From assembly GCF_024166365.1 (NCBI RefSeq), contig NC_064839.1, positions 39,692,378 to 39,756,377 on the forward strand: 64,000 nucleotides of DNA. The letters run 5' to 3'. Under the pieces are notes generated by a model that worked only from the letters and a program-made list of their open reading frames with translations, was not told the origin of the DNA and did not search any database. Of the stretch, positions 13,001 through 28,000 are shown piece by piece. Both the position numbers and the translations under genes were made by a program. This DNA comes from Elephas maximus indicus. Taxonomy: Eukaryota > Chordata > Mammalia > Proboscidea > Elephantidae. Each line of letters opens with the position of its first letter. Position 1 is the first letter of the stretch.

Positions 13001-16000
13001 CACTAGGACACTGTTTCTGGTGGAGGGTAACTTCAGGAAGGGAGGGGCTTCTGAATTTGTGCCTGAGGGAGGCACCGTCACGTAAAATAGATTTTGTTTC
13101 CTCTCTCAGGGAAATTTTTCAGATGAACAGCCTAACTCCAGGATGACAGGGATTCACACTGAGGGCTCATTGCATAGTGCCGTACAGTGCAGATGTTACA
13201 AGATGGATTTCAAGTGCTAAACACTGGGATATTTTTATATACAAATATGTATATTTGTGCATTTCAGAAGGAAATATGACTAGTACATCAAATGCATGCT
13301 TTCAGATAAAATTGCTTGTAAAAATATTTAAGAACCAAAGTGATTGACTTAAAGAAGTAAGTAACAGTATAGTTGGGGTGCAGACAGGACAAAAATCACC
13401 TTCAGCACATTTCTCAAATCCATCCCTGATGTATTTGCAGGCTTGATCTGATTAATTCAGGAAATGTGCAGCTGGAGTTCAGCTGGGTCTCCGAAGAGAC
13501 TGGGAAAGCTGTCAGCTTTGCGATGCCAGAAAACCAAGGTAAATGCAATGACATGTAAAACCAAGAACTTGAATTGAGCCCCTGTTAGAAGAAGGATCTT
13601 GGTCATGAAGAAGCCAGTGCTGGTCAGATGCCCTCCTAAGTAGCTCACAGAAAGCAGGGCCTCATGGTGTCTGCAAAGAGACTACAGAACGAGCCTTGCC
13701 CTTCTGGAGCCTGATCCCAGGTCCCCCACTAGGCCAGCACTCTCTCTCACAGATCCTAGGAATCCCCTGTTTTAGGTCTTAAACTTCTGAGGGTGACAGG
13801 CCCCTTGGAGAAGCGACGAAAGCTGTGAACTCTCTCCCCCAGGGAAATACACTCACATCCAAGTTTGCAGTTATCATGCATGAAGCATTTAGTAGAGGGC
13901 CCAGGGCTTGGTAGGCAAGTGTTCATTATTATGATTACTGCAATTTTGGAGATCCACAGACCTTTTGAACCTGTCCAAGATTATGAACACTTACTGTAGA
14001 GCAATGATTCTCCAAAAACCATATCCACAGTCTATTATTCTGAGGCAGAAAATCCACCCACAGACACCTATTTAATCTGCCCCCTTGAGTCACAAGAAAA
14101 ACAAAACAAAAGGAAACAAACTTGAAACCGTTATGAAATTAACGGAAGAGTTTTTCAAGAATCATCTTCGAGATATTTGAGCCCATTCCTTACCCATTTG
14201 CCCCAGGTTAAGTATACCTGCCTCCGTCACTCCCACAGATCTCACTGCAAATGGGGAATATCCCCACTCTCTGTCTGCCCCCAGGTTCCTCTAATAAGGA
14301 TCAACTCAGCCAGGGCACGCTGCACACGGGCAGCTCTCTGGATAGTGCCATGGACCACTGGAATGACAGCTCCCCGTCACCCTTCTCTGTGGATCCCCCC
14401 TCAGGCATCGTGCCTGTGGGGAAACATCAGAAGCTCAAAGTGAAATTTTCCCCACTGGAAGTTGGAGACTTTGAGAGTAACCTTTTCTGCCAGTAAGAAA
14501 ACTTACTAGCCCCCATCTTTGCAGGGACAAAGCTCCACAGTTCTTATTCCCTCTTCTCTCCCCCTACCATTCTTTCAACCCCTAACCCACCTCCCGCCCC
14601 CGCCCCCCCCCCCACACACGCACACACAGACAGCCCCAAATTTTACTTTTCCCTTTGGAAAATTGAATGGGGCCAGCCTTTGGAGAACAAGGAGACTTTT
14701 GTTTTTGGTCTGCAAAACAACATTCTCTAGACTCTTCTCCCTGCCCACCTCCCGCTTCCCAGGCACACACAAGATTACTCTGAGTAACAGGCAGAAAACC
14801 AGGTGGATTCCACTCCTCGGGAGAGCACAGACTTGTGAAATCTTTCTTGTACCTTCCCTAAGACTCAATGTCCTCATATATAAAATGGAGATAACAATAC
14901 CCAACTTGTAGAGTTATAAGTGAGGATTAAATGAATTAATTCAAGTAAAGAGCTTAGGATAGTGCCTGGCACTCAGTAAGCACAGGAAGCATTAGATAGT
15001 GGGGGAACAGGTACATAGGTAAGCAAGGTTTACAAGATGATAAGGCACATTCAGATAAAAGCGAATCCAATAACATTTAACAATGAGAGTAGTACTTGTT
15101 GTAGTACCCACTCCCAGGAGGTCTCCAAGGAGAACACCCACCCTATAGTGAAATTCTGTGAACTATGGTTAGGGTGGCAAAGACCTATGTGAGCCATCAT
15201 AGCCTCCAGGAGTCCCTCCAATCACACCACAGAAACCCCTCCAACATCTGAGCCACCCCAGCTTGGTCCTGGGACTGGGAGTCTACTCACATCCAGTTTA
15301 CCTTCTCCAAGGAGCTCAGTATACTTTTTTACTATTTCTGGGCCAGTCTTCATATTCCACCAACTACCTATGCGAGGTCTGGGAGGATAAGATTCTGTAC
15401 TCATTTCACAGCAGGAAGATTTTCTCACCCCTGAGGGAGGATATAACTTGTGATCATAGTTAGGGACACAGAAGGAACCATAATTCAGGTTCCCCATACT
15501 CAGTCCATGCATACATTCATCCATTCAACGATTAATTAATGAGCACCTTCTGTATACCACACACTATCCAAGGTTCTGAGGTCATGGTGTAGACCAAGAC
15601 AGACCCACCTCTGCTCTCATGGAGCTCACATTCTTGGCTATAATGTTCATTTCCAACCAACTACAGAAGCAGCAACTGAGGGAGAAATTAATAAATAAAA
15701 ATAACCTTCTCCTCTCAGGATTCCCAACCTGCCACCTGGAGAACAAGGCCCGGTCCTGGTAGCAAAAGGGCGAAGCTTCTTACCCTTCTGCCATTTTGAC
15801 CTAAAAGACTCAGACTATATCAGCGGTCATCGGCGCAACCCAGAGCTCCGAGGACCTAACGGTGGGGCAGTAGATCCGAACACCCGAGTGATTGAGTTCA
15901 CCACTGTGGGCATAGGAGGGAAGAATCTCCGGTGAGTTGCTTAGATTTGCATTGGTTGGATTCATAGCAGTCAATCCTTCTAAAGAACTCAGAGGAAAAC

Positions 16001-19000
16001 TTCAGAGATGCAAGCTAGACTGATTTCCTAGAAGCAGGCTTGATATCCTGGGGTTTGACATGAATTTTAAAAATTCAGCTTTAGAGAGCTGCTAAATTAA
16101 GGAGGCTGAATTTTGCCTCCTCGGTTTTCACACTGGTGAAAATTTAGAAGACATAAAAATACAGTCCCTGAAATACCACCTTGACCACAGAGGAGCATTG
16201 AAAAGGAAGTGCCCTTGGTGTCACTGTTACCCCAAAGTCCAGAGTCACAGCCATACTTTGGATTCCCAGATGAGATGGAGTTTTCATTTCTACAGTAATA
16301 AAGAGCTCAGAATAGTTCTGTCCCCCAGATAGCCCACTGCACTAGGGCCAGGCTGTGAGAAAGTTTTCCTAATTCTCAACCCCCCTCACACTCTCTGCTG
16401 TCTACTCTTTTCCCCTTGGCCAGGACCTTCACAATAATGAACCCAACCAGTAGCACCTACTCCTTCTGCTGGATCTCTGATGAAGTTGAAAGTCTCCAGA
16501 ACCCTCCAGCTTTTACATGCCTTACAGAGAAGGGCTTCGTCCACCCTGAAAAGAAAGCTGAGGTGTGTACAACCACTCAACCCAGGGTTTAAATCATTCA
16601 GGTCTTCTCTGTGTACCAAATGTGTTGTAAATCATAGGTGGAGAACAGCCTAAGGGTACTTCATTCAATAGGTATTTACTGAGTGACTACCATATGCATT
16701 AGGCAATCCTGAGGAATAAGACAGACAGAGCTTTCTTGGCTGGCCATAAAGAATCAAAAAACTCTGGTGTATACAGTTTAAAAAATTGAAAATATTAAAG
16801 CAGGAAAGGAGAGCTGGACACCAATGGACGGGGACCCTAGGATCCAGACAGTAGCATGAAATAAAGAATTATTTTTGCCAAGGAACTGACATCAGTGAAA
16901 AGAGACAGATGTAGTCCTCCTCAGTCAGGCCGAAAGACAAAACAGAAGGGTGGTGTTGCTGTCCCATGACTTAGTTCTAAAAGTTTACACAGTAATATTG
17001 GGTAGGGGGTCAAGCTTAAAGAAATATTAACTTGATGGCCAAAACAGATGTGTGGGCCCCATATCTAATAAGTCAGAGAATCTCGACTACAGAAATAAAC
17101 CCATAAAACAGAAACTACAAAGCCAAATGCCTTCAGGAAGGTCACACAAATAAATGAAGCAGGGCAGAGGGACAATGACAGGGAATGCTGGGCACCAGAG
17201 CCAGACGGCCATAGCACTTCTCTGCAGATGACCACCACACAGAAATGCAGGCACAGGTTACCAACTCTCCCAAACTTTCCAGGAGAAACCAAAATTCCAG
17301 ATTTCTATGTGAATCTCCCCATTTTTACACATTGGTAGATAATTCACTATTTTAACATTTTACAAACCAACCAAAAAATAGGTGTGGTTCTCTGCTTGTT
17401 TTTTACCTCTGTATATTGTCAAAATTCAGGCCATCAGTTAAGCATGACAGAATCCAGGGGCTGGGTACACTGCAGACAGAGTCTTACTTGGATCTGGCCC
17501 CCTCCACAGCCCAGAATATATCAAAGATCCTTCCTGATTCCAGGTGAGGCAAGTTGCAGAATTCATTCATCCAGGATCATGCTAGTCTTTGGGTGATGGT
17601 AGCATCGTTGAGGTAACACACACCTCCAGAACACCCCTCCTATACCATCCTCTGGAGTCAACATGGACCATGCATTTTTACCTGTCTGCTTCACTTTTGA
17701 CCAAATGCCATTGATCTTCCAATCAGGTCTTGATTGGTTGTATTTGTTCTTCCAATCAAGTCTGATTAGTTGCAAAGAGACTCAAGTTAGCTCAAAGAAA
17801 AAAGGGCCTGGGGTAGCTTTTGGAATTGGGCTTTCCTTTCAGGTCTCTACTTCTCTCTACTCATCTACTCCATTCTATGTCCACGTCGGCTTCTCTCTCT
17901 TTTTTTTTTTATTTTTGTCGGGGGTGGGGTTCCTTTGTAACTTCACTTAGCAAATGGCTTATGGCATGCCATGGCCCAACTCAACCTCATGGGATCTTTC
18001 ACCATCAGCTCCACTGCCAGCTATCCCAGTCACTTGATTTTCTAATTCTAAATTCCCGAGATGGAAATCTGGTTGACCCAGCTGATCATGTGGGCTGTGT
18101 GCCAGGATGTTGTCAAGGATGTGGATTGTCTTTCCTTGACAGAGGTGCCAACTCTTTGGCCTAGCTGGCTATGGCACAACTATGCCATCCAAACACATGG
18201 CACAATATGGCAACATAGGCAGCAGAGGCTGTGGGCATGTGGGCAGGGCAAACAGGCATTGCTGTTGCTGGTGCAGCCACACCTACATACCCCTACAGAC
18301 ACTGTTTGTACAAGGGTAGAGATAACTGGTAATGTCAGCCATCATGGCTCTGGTGCTGACAGAGCTCTAAGGGCACATGGGGTAAGCAAATAGAAGGGCC
18401 TCTTACCACTCATTTCCAAATTGTTTCCTTAGATTGTGTTCCAGTTTACACCTTTCCATCTAGACATCACAGAATCATTCTGGACTTTCTTAATCCTGGA
18501 ACATAACATCAAAGTTCCTTTCCTGCTGGTCGGCAAAACCACTGACCCTCTTATCTCACTGGACCATTCACACCTCAACTTCAGTTGTCTCCTCATTGGT
18601 AAGGCTGTCCTGTCGGTTTATATTTAAAGTTGACACAACCTAGAAGAGGGGTCCCAGCACTGAGCTCTGGGAGCGGACATGGGTGGAGAACATTTCCTGG
18701 TACTTTTCAGAAGCATATCAGGACCTTATTGCCTTTCACAAAGCCACAAAATGTTTACCTCTCAATCTAATTTCCATCAAGTACCTTTTAAATGCAAACA
18801 CTAATAACCTAAGGAAATTTAGGAGTCTTGTTACAGTTTGTATTTATCATGTAATTAGATTTCCTACTTGGCAGTTTCCTTTAATGCCTGGATGGACTAA
18901 GCTTATTTCCAGAGTCTTCTGTCAGCCTCATCCTTATTTATCTGTGCCCCCAGAGTACAGGTTCTATTTGTTTGCTTCTTAGTCTGTGCCACAGTGATTG

Positions 19001-22000
19001 GATTTCACTGCCATTCTTTCACGCATTTATTCAGTTCCATAAATATTATTGAGCCCCTAAGATGAACCAAGTACTTGTCTATGGGCTGGAAATACACCAA
19101 TGGACAAAACACAAAGTTTCTGCCCTCCTGATATTTACATTCTAGTAATAGGAGGCAGACAACAAAAAAATAAATAAGTGAAATTTATAGTATGTCAGAG
19201 GTTGATAGGTGCTCTTGAGAATAATAAAGCAGGGTAGGGAATAAGGAATGCCAATAGTCAGTGGAGTTTGATAAGAGTAGCCAGAGAAGGTGACATCTGA
19301 GCGGAGACCTGAAGGAAATCAAGGAAGCGATGGCCAGGTTCCTTATAACTCTGCAAACCTAATACACGGATGTGATGTCTGTGTGTGTATGTCAATTCTA
19401 ACTCATGGCAACCCTAAGTGTGCAGAGTAGAACTGCTTCATAGGGTTTTCTAAGGCTGTGACCTTTCAGAAGCAGGTCACCAGCCTATCTTCTGAGGTAC
19501 CTCTGATGAGTTCAAACTGCCAACCTTTCTGCTAACAGTCGAGTGCTTAACCATCTATGCCACCCAGGCTGTGTATGCTAAATGCATGTAAATGTCCATG
19601 GTAGTTAAAATCAGTGGTAGCCAGGAAAAGTTCCAGCTTTGTAAGGTAGGAAAATGACAACTAAAGCCAAAGGACTTTTTAATTTTTTTTATTTATAAAA
19701 ATAATATTGTTTGCAATATAGTCAGTCAATGTAGCATTATATAAAGAAAATGTAATAATCTCTCTGCACTCATCCAATTCCATGCTTCCCTTTCCATTAA
19801 AGGAATGCGTATTATTTCCGTACATTTCTCATACTCAAACATAAAGGTTGGTAGGGAGTTTTTTATTAAGTATATTAAGTTTTTTGAACAACAAATACAT
19901 GCAGTCACACCATATACATTTCTCTGCATTAATTTAAGCTTTTAAAAATGTCATGGACAATTGCCAGATAAATACATGTAGCATTAACTATTATTTAAAG
20001 GCATAAAATTCCATACTGATTGAAAATAATAGGCTGAATTTTATAGAATAATCTTATTTCATTTTTTAATCACCCTATAAACAACGTATTTATGGAAAGA
20101 ACTTTAAAAAAAAAAAAACTCTAGTAATCTATAGTGTGGGTATACCAAAATTGTTTCAATAATTCACCAACTGAGGAGCATAAAGGTTGTTGCGAATTTT
20201 TTTGCCACACAAATAATGCTACAATAAACATCCTTGTATATGTGTCTTCTATCAATACGTGTTCGATGGCACTGGGTTTTTTGTTATCAATAGGTGAGAT
20301 TTCCAAAGGTGGGATTTCTGGGGCAAAAGATCTGTGTATTTGTCATTTTAATAGATATTACCAGATTACTTTCCCTTAAAATTAATAGCAGTTCATATTC
20401 CCAACAGCAGGGTTTGAAAGTATCCATAGTAGGTATTCAATTCAGTTTTTGGAATGAGTTCTGTTTGTGAAACAGTGAGAGTTGATTCTACAGGTACCCT
20501 TGGAGGTACAGCAGAGACTAAGATAGAGTCCCTGCTATTAGGAGATTACAGTGTAGTGGGTGGGGATGGAATGTTGACAGTTATAAGTAAGACTGAAAAA
20601 CAAGAGAGAGAAAGAGAAGCACAGCGTACACAGGGCTGTAAAGGCTCAAAGAAAAAAAAAGATCATGTCCAGTTTGCGGGAAACCAGGGATGATTTAATA
20701 GAAAAGGTGGAGTTTGAGATGGGCCTTGAAAGATAGGATTTCAATAAATAGAGGTGAGGGGTGTTTATGTCAGATAAGAATGTATTTTGCTATAAGTAAC
20801 AAAAAAACCTACTGAGAGTACTTAAATAGGAGTTTTTGTTTGTTTGTTTGTTTGTTTGTTTATCACAAACAAGAAACCTGGAGAAAGGCAATTACCGGCC
20901 TTAATTCAACAGCTCAGTGGTGTTAGGGACAGCATCTCTAACCCTCTTGGCCTTTCACTCTTATATGTCACTGCATGGTCACAAGATGGCTGTGAAGGCA
21001 CTAGACATCTGAACCACATTTAAGGCAGAAAGGAGAGAAATGACAAAAGTTTTTTTCTCCCATCTTCCTGAACAAATCAGGGTACAATTATTAGGAAATT
21101 GAGGTGGGAATGGCTGTTGGGTAGGAAACAGTGCCCCCAGCAGTGCTCCAGGCACTGTGTGCAGCATCATCAAAGGAAGGAGGTAGAACTCGACAAGGCA
21201 TAGTCCAGGAAGTGCAAACAGTTTGAGATGACATAGGATGCATGTAGGCTGGAAAGGTGGATAGGTCTAGTTCATGAAAAGCCTTGTGCTTCAGTAGGCA
21301 ATAGGGAGCCACTGAAGGATTCTGAACTGAGAAGAGATCTGATCGGTATTGTTTTAGGAAGCTTAATGGGTTGAATTAGATTTGTAATACATCGGGTCTC
21401 CCATAGTTTATTAATCAATAAGCTAAACTCTCTGAAATCCCAAAACCTAACACAACAAGAGTTTTTCTCTCACTGCATTAAGGTATAGTCACTGGGAGCC
21501 TCAGGCTGAGGGGAGCTCCACCAACTTGTGGCTATACCATCTATAACATGTGGCCTCCTCGGTCACCACAGCAGAGGAAGAGTTGCTGAAGGGTCTCACA
21601 CCAGCAATTACATGCTTTGGCCTGGAAGAGACATGTATCCATTGGCCAGAACAATCCCGTGGCCCCACCTAACTGTAAGGGGGTAGTGAAGTGTATTACT
21701 CCTACCAGCCTGTCGATAAACATAGGAGAGGAAAAGCAGGTGGGGGTAAGCCCTAAATGAGAGGCCAATTAGAGGGCATTAGAGCATTCTGGGAGGGGAG
21801 CCCTGAGGGCCTGAAGTAGGAGGGAGATACTGAGGATGTCAAGGAAGAGACTGATTCAGGAAGTATTTTGGAGGTGAAATGTACAGAACTTGGCAAAATG
21901 AATATACAGCCAAAGAAGGGGCGGGGGGGGCTGAAAATTGGCTCTGAGATTTGGAGATCCATCAGGAAAACTGGTACCATTAATGTAAATAGTCACTAGT

Positions 22001-25000
22001 CCAGAAAGAAAGATGGAGGATTTGGTATGAGACTGTTGTGTTGATGGTAGAACATCAAAGTGGAGGAGTTAAATAGGCAGTTGGAAAGGAAGATCAAAAG
22101 GTGATAAATAGATATATAGATAAGCAGAAAGATTATTTCCAGATTTGGCGGACCTCCATGAGTAGCCTTGACTCTCATCCTGTACCAAACTTGAGTTGGG
22201 TCAGAATCCTTTAGCATAACCACAGAACAGAACCAATTCCATAATGCATTGGCAATAAAAAAAATATTGTGCTAAAGATTTTGTGGAGAGACAAGGAAAA
22301 GTTTTTATATTGTACACTGCATAGTAAGACATTTTAATACTAGACTCTTTTTCCTAGGTGGGAAGTCACCTTATCCCTCGTTTATTCCCTACCCTTCACT
22401 CCATGCCAACTGTCCAATATCTTTTATTGTCCCCAGCAATTTAGTATTGGCCCTTAGTTTGCATACATCTCTAAGTAAAACAAAACCCAGCAGTTAACCC
22501 AGCTCACCTTGCTTAGAAAGCAATCAAGCATCTAGCCATCGGGACCCCTTAGGGGTCTTACACCCTCTACCCAAAGTGGCTTATCAAAAACAGGATTCTG
22601 CATAGAGAAGAGTTCTCTCTGTGTCACATCCATATAAATGATATTTGCATAGGAATGATAGTTGAAGTCTTGATAGTAGATGATATTGGTTCCTCTTAGC
22701 CCTCCCTTGCAAACACCATAAAAGGGAGTCAATGCTAGTACTGATAATGAAGAAAACTATAAAATCTTGTTAAAATGCCCCAAATAAGATCTGAACATTT
22801 GTCAGTTCTCCCAAAATTAAATGTAAATTTAGTCAAGTTCCAACTAGAATCCCAACTAGAGTTACCAAATGAAATGCAAGACAATTAAATTTAAATTTCA
22901 TATAAACAACAAATAAGTATATACGATGTGAAATTTGAGATATACTAAAAATATTTATTTTCTAAATCTGGCAGCCATAATTCCCAACAGAATTTTGTGG
23001 GGAAGTTGCTAAAATGATTCTAAAGTTTATGTGGGAAAATAAATGCTCTGCAATAGCCAAGGAAAGTGAAAAAAAGCAAAATAGTCGGGGGAGACGTGTT
23101 AGTTAGTGCTCTGGCAGTAACTTGCAGTATACCCAAGGCCTAACTCAAAAAGAGTTCGATGCTGGGATGATTTACAGAAATGTGAGAAGAATTAAGGAGG
23201 GAAGGCAAAGACCCCCATCATTAACAAAAGCAGGAAGCCTTTACAATTCCTGGTTCTGAAGAAGCAAGGAGACAACATGGTTTCATCAGAATAGAGGAGA
23301 ACTGTGACAGGACTGAGGAGCTACCCAGCAGGAGCAGGCAACTGATGAAGTAAAGTTCTAGAAGGAAGGTCTGGAGTCTTCCCAGGGAGGGGGTTGGGGA
23401 AATGTCACTTGTAGAGCATAGGGAGGAAGAGAGGCCATCAAAGTCTGAGAAGTTTGGAAGAAGAGAGAAAAGAAGTCAGGGAATCTCTTCTAGCGCGGCT
23501 TCCTCTTGCCCACGGGAGCAGTATCTCCTGAGAAACTTCAGAGAACAGGCAAGAGGACTCCACTGAGGGCCCTTTGTTTTCCTCCACAGGTAGAGAAGCC
23601 AGGGAAACTGTGCAGATCATCAACAAGGAGGAGGAGGGATTCAGTTTTGCTTTCCAGGACAACTCTCGGTATTCCGAAGGCTTCAGCAATAGCCTGACCG
23701 TATCCCCCATGGAAGGCTGGGTCCCACCACTATCCAGGTAAAAAGAAAGAGGAAATCCCCAGTACTGTTCTTTCCCATAATGGCAAGAGTCCCAGGCCTG
23801 CCAGCCAGGAGAATTAATTTCTCTTAGAGTCCCCCATTTCTAAAGTCTCTTCTAACTCTAAAGTTTAGGTATTAACAATTCCCATCTCTGTCCTACTTAT
23901 TCCCTATTGCTTATTTTCCTGATGAATTGTGTAGCATTGAGAATTCTAATCCCGTTTGTCATATTTTCTCTTGTGTTTGTTTTCTTTTCTTTGCCATCTA
24001 CTGTGTTTGTGAATCCACTGAGCAATGTCTCACCTTGTCTGGTAAATCAAACACTCATCATAATTTGGGGCTATAGTGCCTTTCCTCAGAGTGTATCTGC
24101 TAACCCATTGGACCCATATATTTTAGCAGGTTTTAGCAATTTGGCCCAGTAAGCTAACCTGGTTGTATTCCTCAACCAGGTTGCCTATTGATATTTTCTT
24201 CACACCTAAGCATGAAGGAGATGTGAACTTTAATTTGATCTGCAATGTGAAAAGGAAAGCCCATCCTCTCACTTTAAATGTCAAGGCTGAGGGCTACACT
24301 ATGAATGTGGAGATCAAGTGCAAGGACAGGACTGGCTCAGTCACTCTCTTGACCCCCAACCAGACCAACATCATCAACTTTTATGAGGTAAGGGTGTAAA
24401 AGAGCCTCACTGTCTCTCAATTTCTATGCTGGCTAGGGAAGGTGGTATGAGTGAATATTAATGGAGCTTTCTGTTTCAAATGCCAAGGAGACTAGAACAG
24501 GAACATGTCAGGAGCAACTCCGTCCAGATTGTGTATGGTTATGATGAGAAGGATTTTTTATTTTATTTTTCAGGGTGTGGAGAGATGAATGCTTACATTA
24601 AACATATGAAAAGGATGTCTGACAACCAAGAGAGTTCTAAGAATGAAACTATCATGTTACTTTTGAAATATGAGGGTCCCTCAATACTTAATCACTCTTG
24701 CTGGAATATCTAATTGCATTAAGCTAATGATGCTCAACTCTTGATATCCCCTGAGATCCTTATTTCCCAAAATATATTTTTCCCTGATATATTATGTCTT
24801 GGTGACCTACTGCTGCCATAACAAAAAATACCAAGAGTGGGTAACTTTAAAGAACATAGATTTATTTTCTCAAACCAGGGTCTCACCCATATTGAGTCTT
24901 CCTGTGAGTATCTCTCTTAGTTTCTGGTGTTTGCTGACAATCCTTAATGTTCCTTTGTTTGTAGACAGGTCCTCACATGGCATCTATCTTTCCCCTGTGT

Positions 25001-28000
25001 GTGTGTCTCTGTGTCTAGTCTGCTCTTTTTAGAAGACATCACTTAGAAGTGATTAGGTTTAGGACCCATCCTACTCTGGTATGACCTAATTAACATACAA
25101 AAGAAAACTTCTGTTCCAAACAGGGTAACATTCATTGGTACAGGGGTTAGGATTTCAACAAAACTTTGAGGGGGAGAGGGGACACAATTTAATCCATAAC
25201 ATGTTACATAGCCTGATCACAGAGAATGGAACCATTGTTTGCAGTCGCTCAACATAATACTCTGTTCTCTGTCTCTCAGGTGGAATTAAATGAATGTGTC
25301 CAGTGTGAACTCAGCTTTATCAACACTGGAAAATTCAACTTCAGCTTCCAGGCAGAGCTATCTGGTTCCAAAGCCCTGCTGCAGTACTTGGAATTCTCTC
25401 CTGTCGATGGCACTGTGGATGTGGGGCAGAGTGTACATGCCACCCTGTCTTTCCAGTCATTTAAGAAGTGTGTCTTGAAGGGCCTGGAACTCAGAATCAA
25501 GGTGAGACCATTTAACATTGTTCAAACACTGAAAGCACATAGAGCATCCTGTCTTGAGAGGTTAATTCTCCTGCATGCTCCCCGTCTTTTGTGCTCAGCC
25601 AGAAGTTCCTGGCAGATGGTCATATTGGAGACTGTCCCACTATCTCTAGTGCAAAGTTCTCATGCATGGTTGAGGTACCTGGTGAATACCTGGCCAGAAC
25701 CATGTCCCATGGCCACCTCTAGCTGCAGTGAGGATGGAAAATCAAGTCTTTTCACCTAGGCATATTGGCAGCCATCAGAGTACTGTTAGTAAGGAACCCA
25801 TGGGGAGTGGGTATTGGGTCATAACTAGCAGTGTCTGCCTCAATCCTCAGCCTTCAAGTTGAATCAGTGCTGCTAGAGGGAAGCCAGAGCCAAGGAAGGG
25901 TCTGACTGCAGAGTAACCCACCTTGCTTTCTTAAACAATACTTTGACCTACTCTCAGATTCTCTGAGGATGGAGCCCTGAGACTCATATTTTTTAAAGCA
26001 CCCTACTGCGTCCCTCATTCGCCCAAGTACTTAGTGCACTTACCTCCCACTTGCCATAATGACACTGTCCCTCCCCACAGATCAGCCACGGCCCAACATT
26101 TACATGCAGCATCACAGGCTGCTCTGTGAGCCCAGCCGTTCATTTCTCCTTTACCAGCTACAACTTTGGGACCTGCTTCATTTACCAAGCAGGAATGCCG
26201 CCCTACAAACAAACCCTGGCTGTCACCAACAAGGAAGAAACGTCCATGAGGTAAGTAGGCTTCACAGAGCCTCCAGATGATCCTACAGCTCCTGGTGGCT
26301 CCATACAGGTGAAGTCCTGCCAAGGCAGAAAAAGGAAAATTGTAGGAAAGAGGTGGGCATGAATCTTAGGCCCCCTTTTCCCACCACTAATACTTGGAAT
26401 GCCTTGAGCTACTCTGCTAAAAATCCTTTTCTTAAAGTGGGTAGGGCAATGCCGAATGACCTGACGAGAGGTTCGATGGCTCCCATTTGCTTTCCCTATG
26501 TGGAAACTGAGGTCCAGAGAGTAAAAAACTAAACTTCTCAGACCAGTGACCTCGCAGTAAATGGCAGATCTGTACTGAGCCCAAGCCTTCTCATTCAAAC
26601 CCAACCTCTCTGCACTACCCCTGTGTGGAATGTTTTAGTCCAGGCTCTAGGCCCTATTCCAGACCTAATGAAACAGAATCTCTAAGGACTGGCCCAGAGA
26701 CCTGTGTTCACTCAAAGCCCTTTAGATTAGTACCATGCAGTAGAACTTTATGCTGTGATGGAAATGTTCTACACCCGCACCATCCAATATGGTAGTCTGT
26801 AGCTACATGTGGTTGTGGAGTACTTTAAATGTGGCTAATGCAACTGAAGAACCAAGTTTTTTATTCTAATTAATTTCAATTTAAATATATATATGTCTCC
26901 TGGATAGCACAGCTCTAGGTTCAAATCCAGGCTCTTCCCTAGCTATGTAATCTTGGGAAAAATTTTTAAACTTCCCATGCCTCTGCCACCTTGTCTGATA
27001 TGGGAGCTAATAATAGTACCTCCTGTACAAGACTATTATGAGGGTTAAATTCGTTCATCTAGAGAGAGTACTTAAAACAGTACCTGGGACATAGGAAATT
27101 TTCATTGTTGTTAACAGCTATTGTTGTCAGTATTACCATTATTCTGAATATTAAATTGCTACAAAAATATCAGGTAGTTTTTAAATACTGATTAAAAATC
27201 TTATCTACCTACACTCTTGTATGATTTAATTTAATCTAAGTCTTACTTTGTTTAAAGCACTGACTTCTATTAATTGATCTAGCTAGACTCCTTCTCTAAA
27301 TACTTATAAGGAAGACAGGAGTCCTGGTAGCACAGTGGTTAAGAGCTAGGCTACTAACCAAAAGGTTGGCAGTTCAACTCCACCACCTGCTCCTTAGAAA
27401 CCCCCTGGCGCAGTTCTCTGTCCTATAAGGTCACTACGAGTCTGAGTTGACTCGACAGCAATGGGTTGGGTTGGGTTGGGTTTTATACGGCAGATAAAGA
27501 GAGGTTGTAACGGAGAGGTCTATGTGCCTTTCTACCCACAGGTGGAGTGGGATGGACATGGTCTTTCAAGATCCCTTCTAGTTGAGTAACTAGTAATCAT
27601 AATAATAATAGTTCACCATTATGGAGTGTTTCTTCTGTGCCCTATTTACTGACTGCTTTTTTTTTTTTTTTTAGTCACTGTTCCGCTGCTATTCATAAGG
27701 TAGTCACTGTATCTAATGTAATCCTCACAACAACCCTGGGAGGTAGCTACCACCACCTCCATTTTACAGATGAGGAAACAGAGGCTGAGTAATTTGTCCA
27801 GAGTCACATAGCTAGTTAGTGGTAGAGCCTGGATCAGACTCCTGCCCGACTCCAGAACACACACTCCTCTCCACCATGCTTTGCTGCCTGATTACTTCTG
27901 GAAGCATTTCCTTCTTATGAGAGGGTACAAACCCACGAGCTGCATTATCCAGAAAGAGAGGATCAGTGGAGTGAAAGGAGCACAGGGCAAAGGATCATGA

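Larger units (their letters stand above)
18599..23589. other. HYDIN intron L-M (5.0 kb), repeat-rich
   Basis: Holds an L2-like 3' fragment (about 19020-19330), an AfroSINE (19385-19572), an L1ME-type minus-strand fragment (19680-20430), a TTTG microsatellite (about 20835-20861), and a decayed palindromic MITE (22858-22980). Regions 20460-20760 and 21130-22300 look like old repeat-derived sequence without a clear family. Confidence 0.6.

Noticed and set aside
14519-14911. Overlapping open frames of 130 and 109 codons on both strands
   Set aside because: Created by a C-run and CA repeat (poly-Pro/His on one strand, poly-Gly on the other) plus a MIR; no coding signature.
20454-20693. 79-codon open frame in HYDIN intron L-M
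   Set aside because: Phrases such as GTCCCTGCTATTAGGAGATT and AAGATAGGATTTCAATAAATA look repeat-derived, and no domain or splice signals support a gene.
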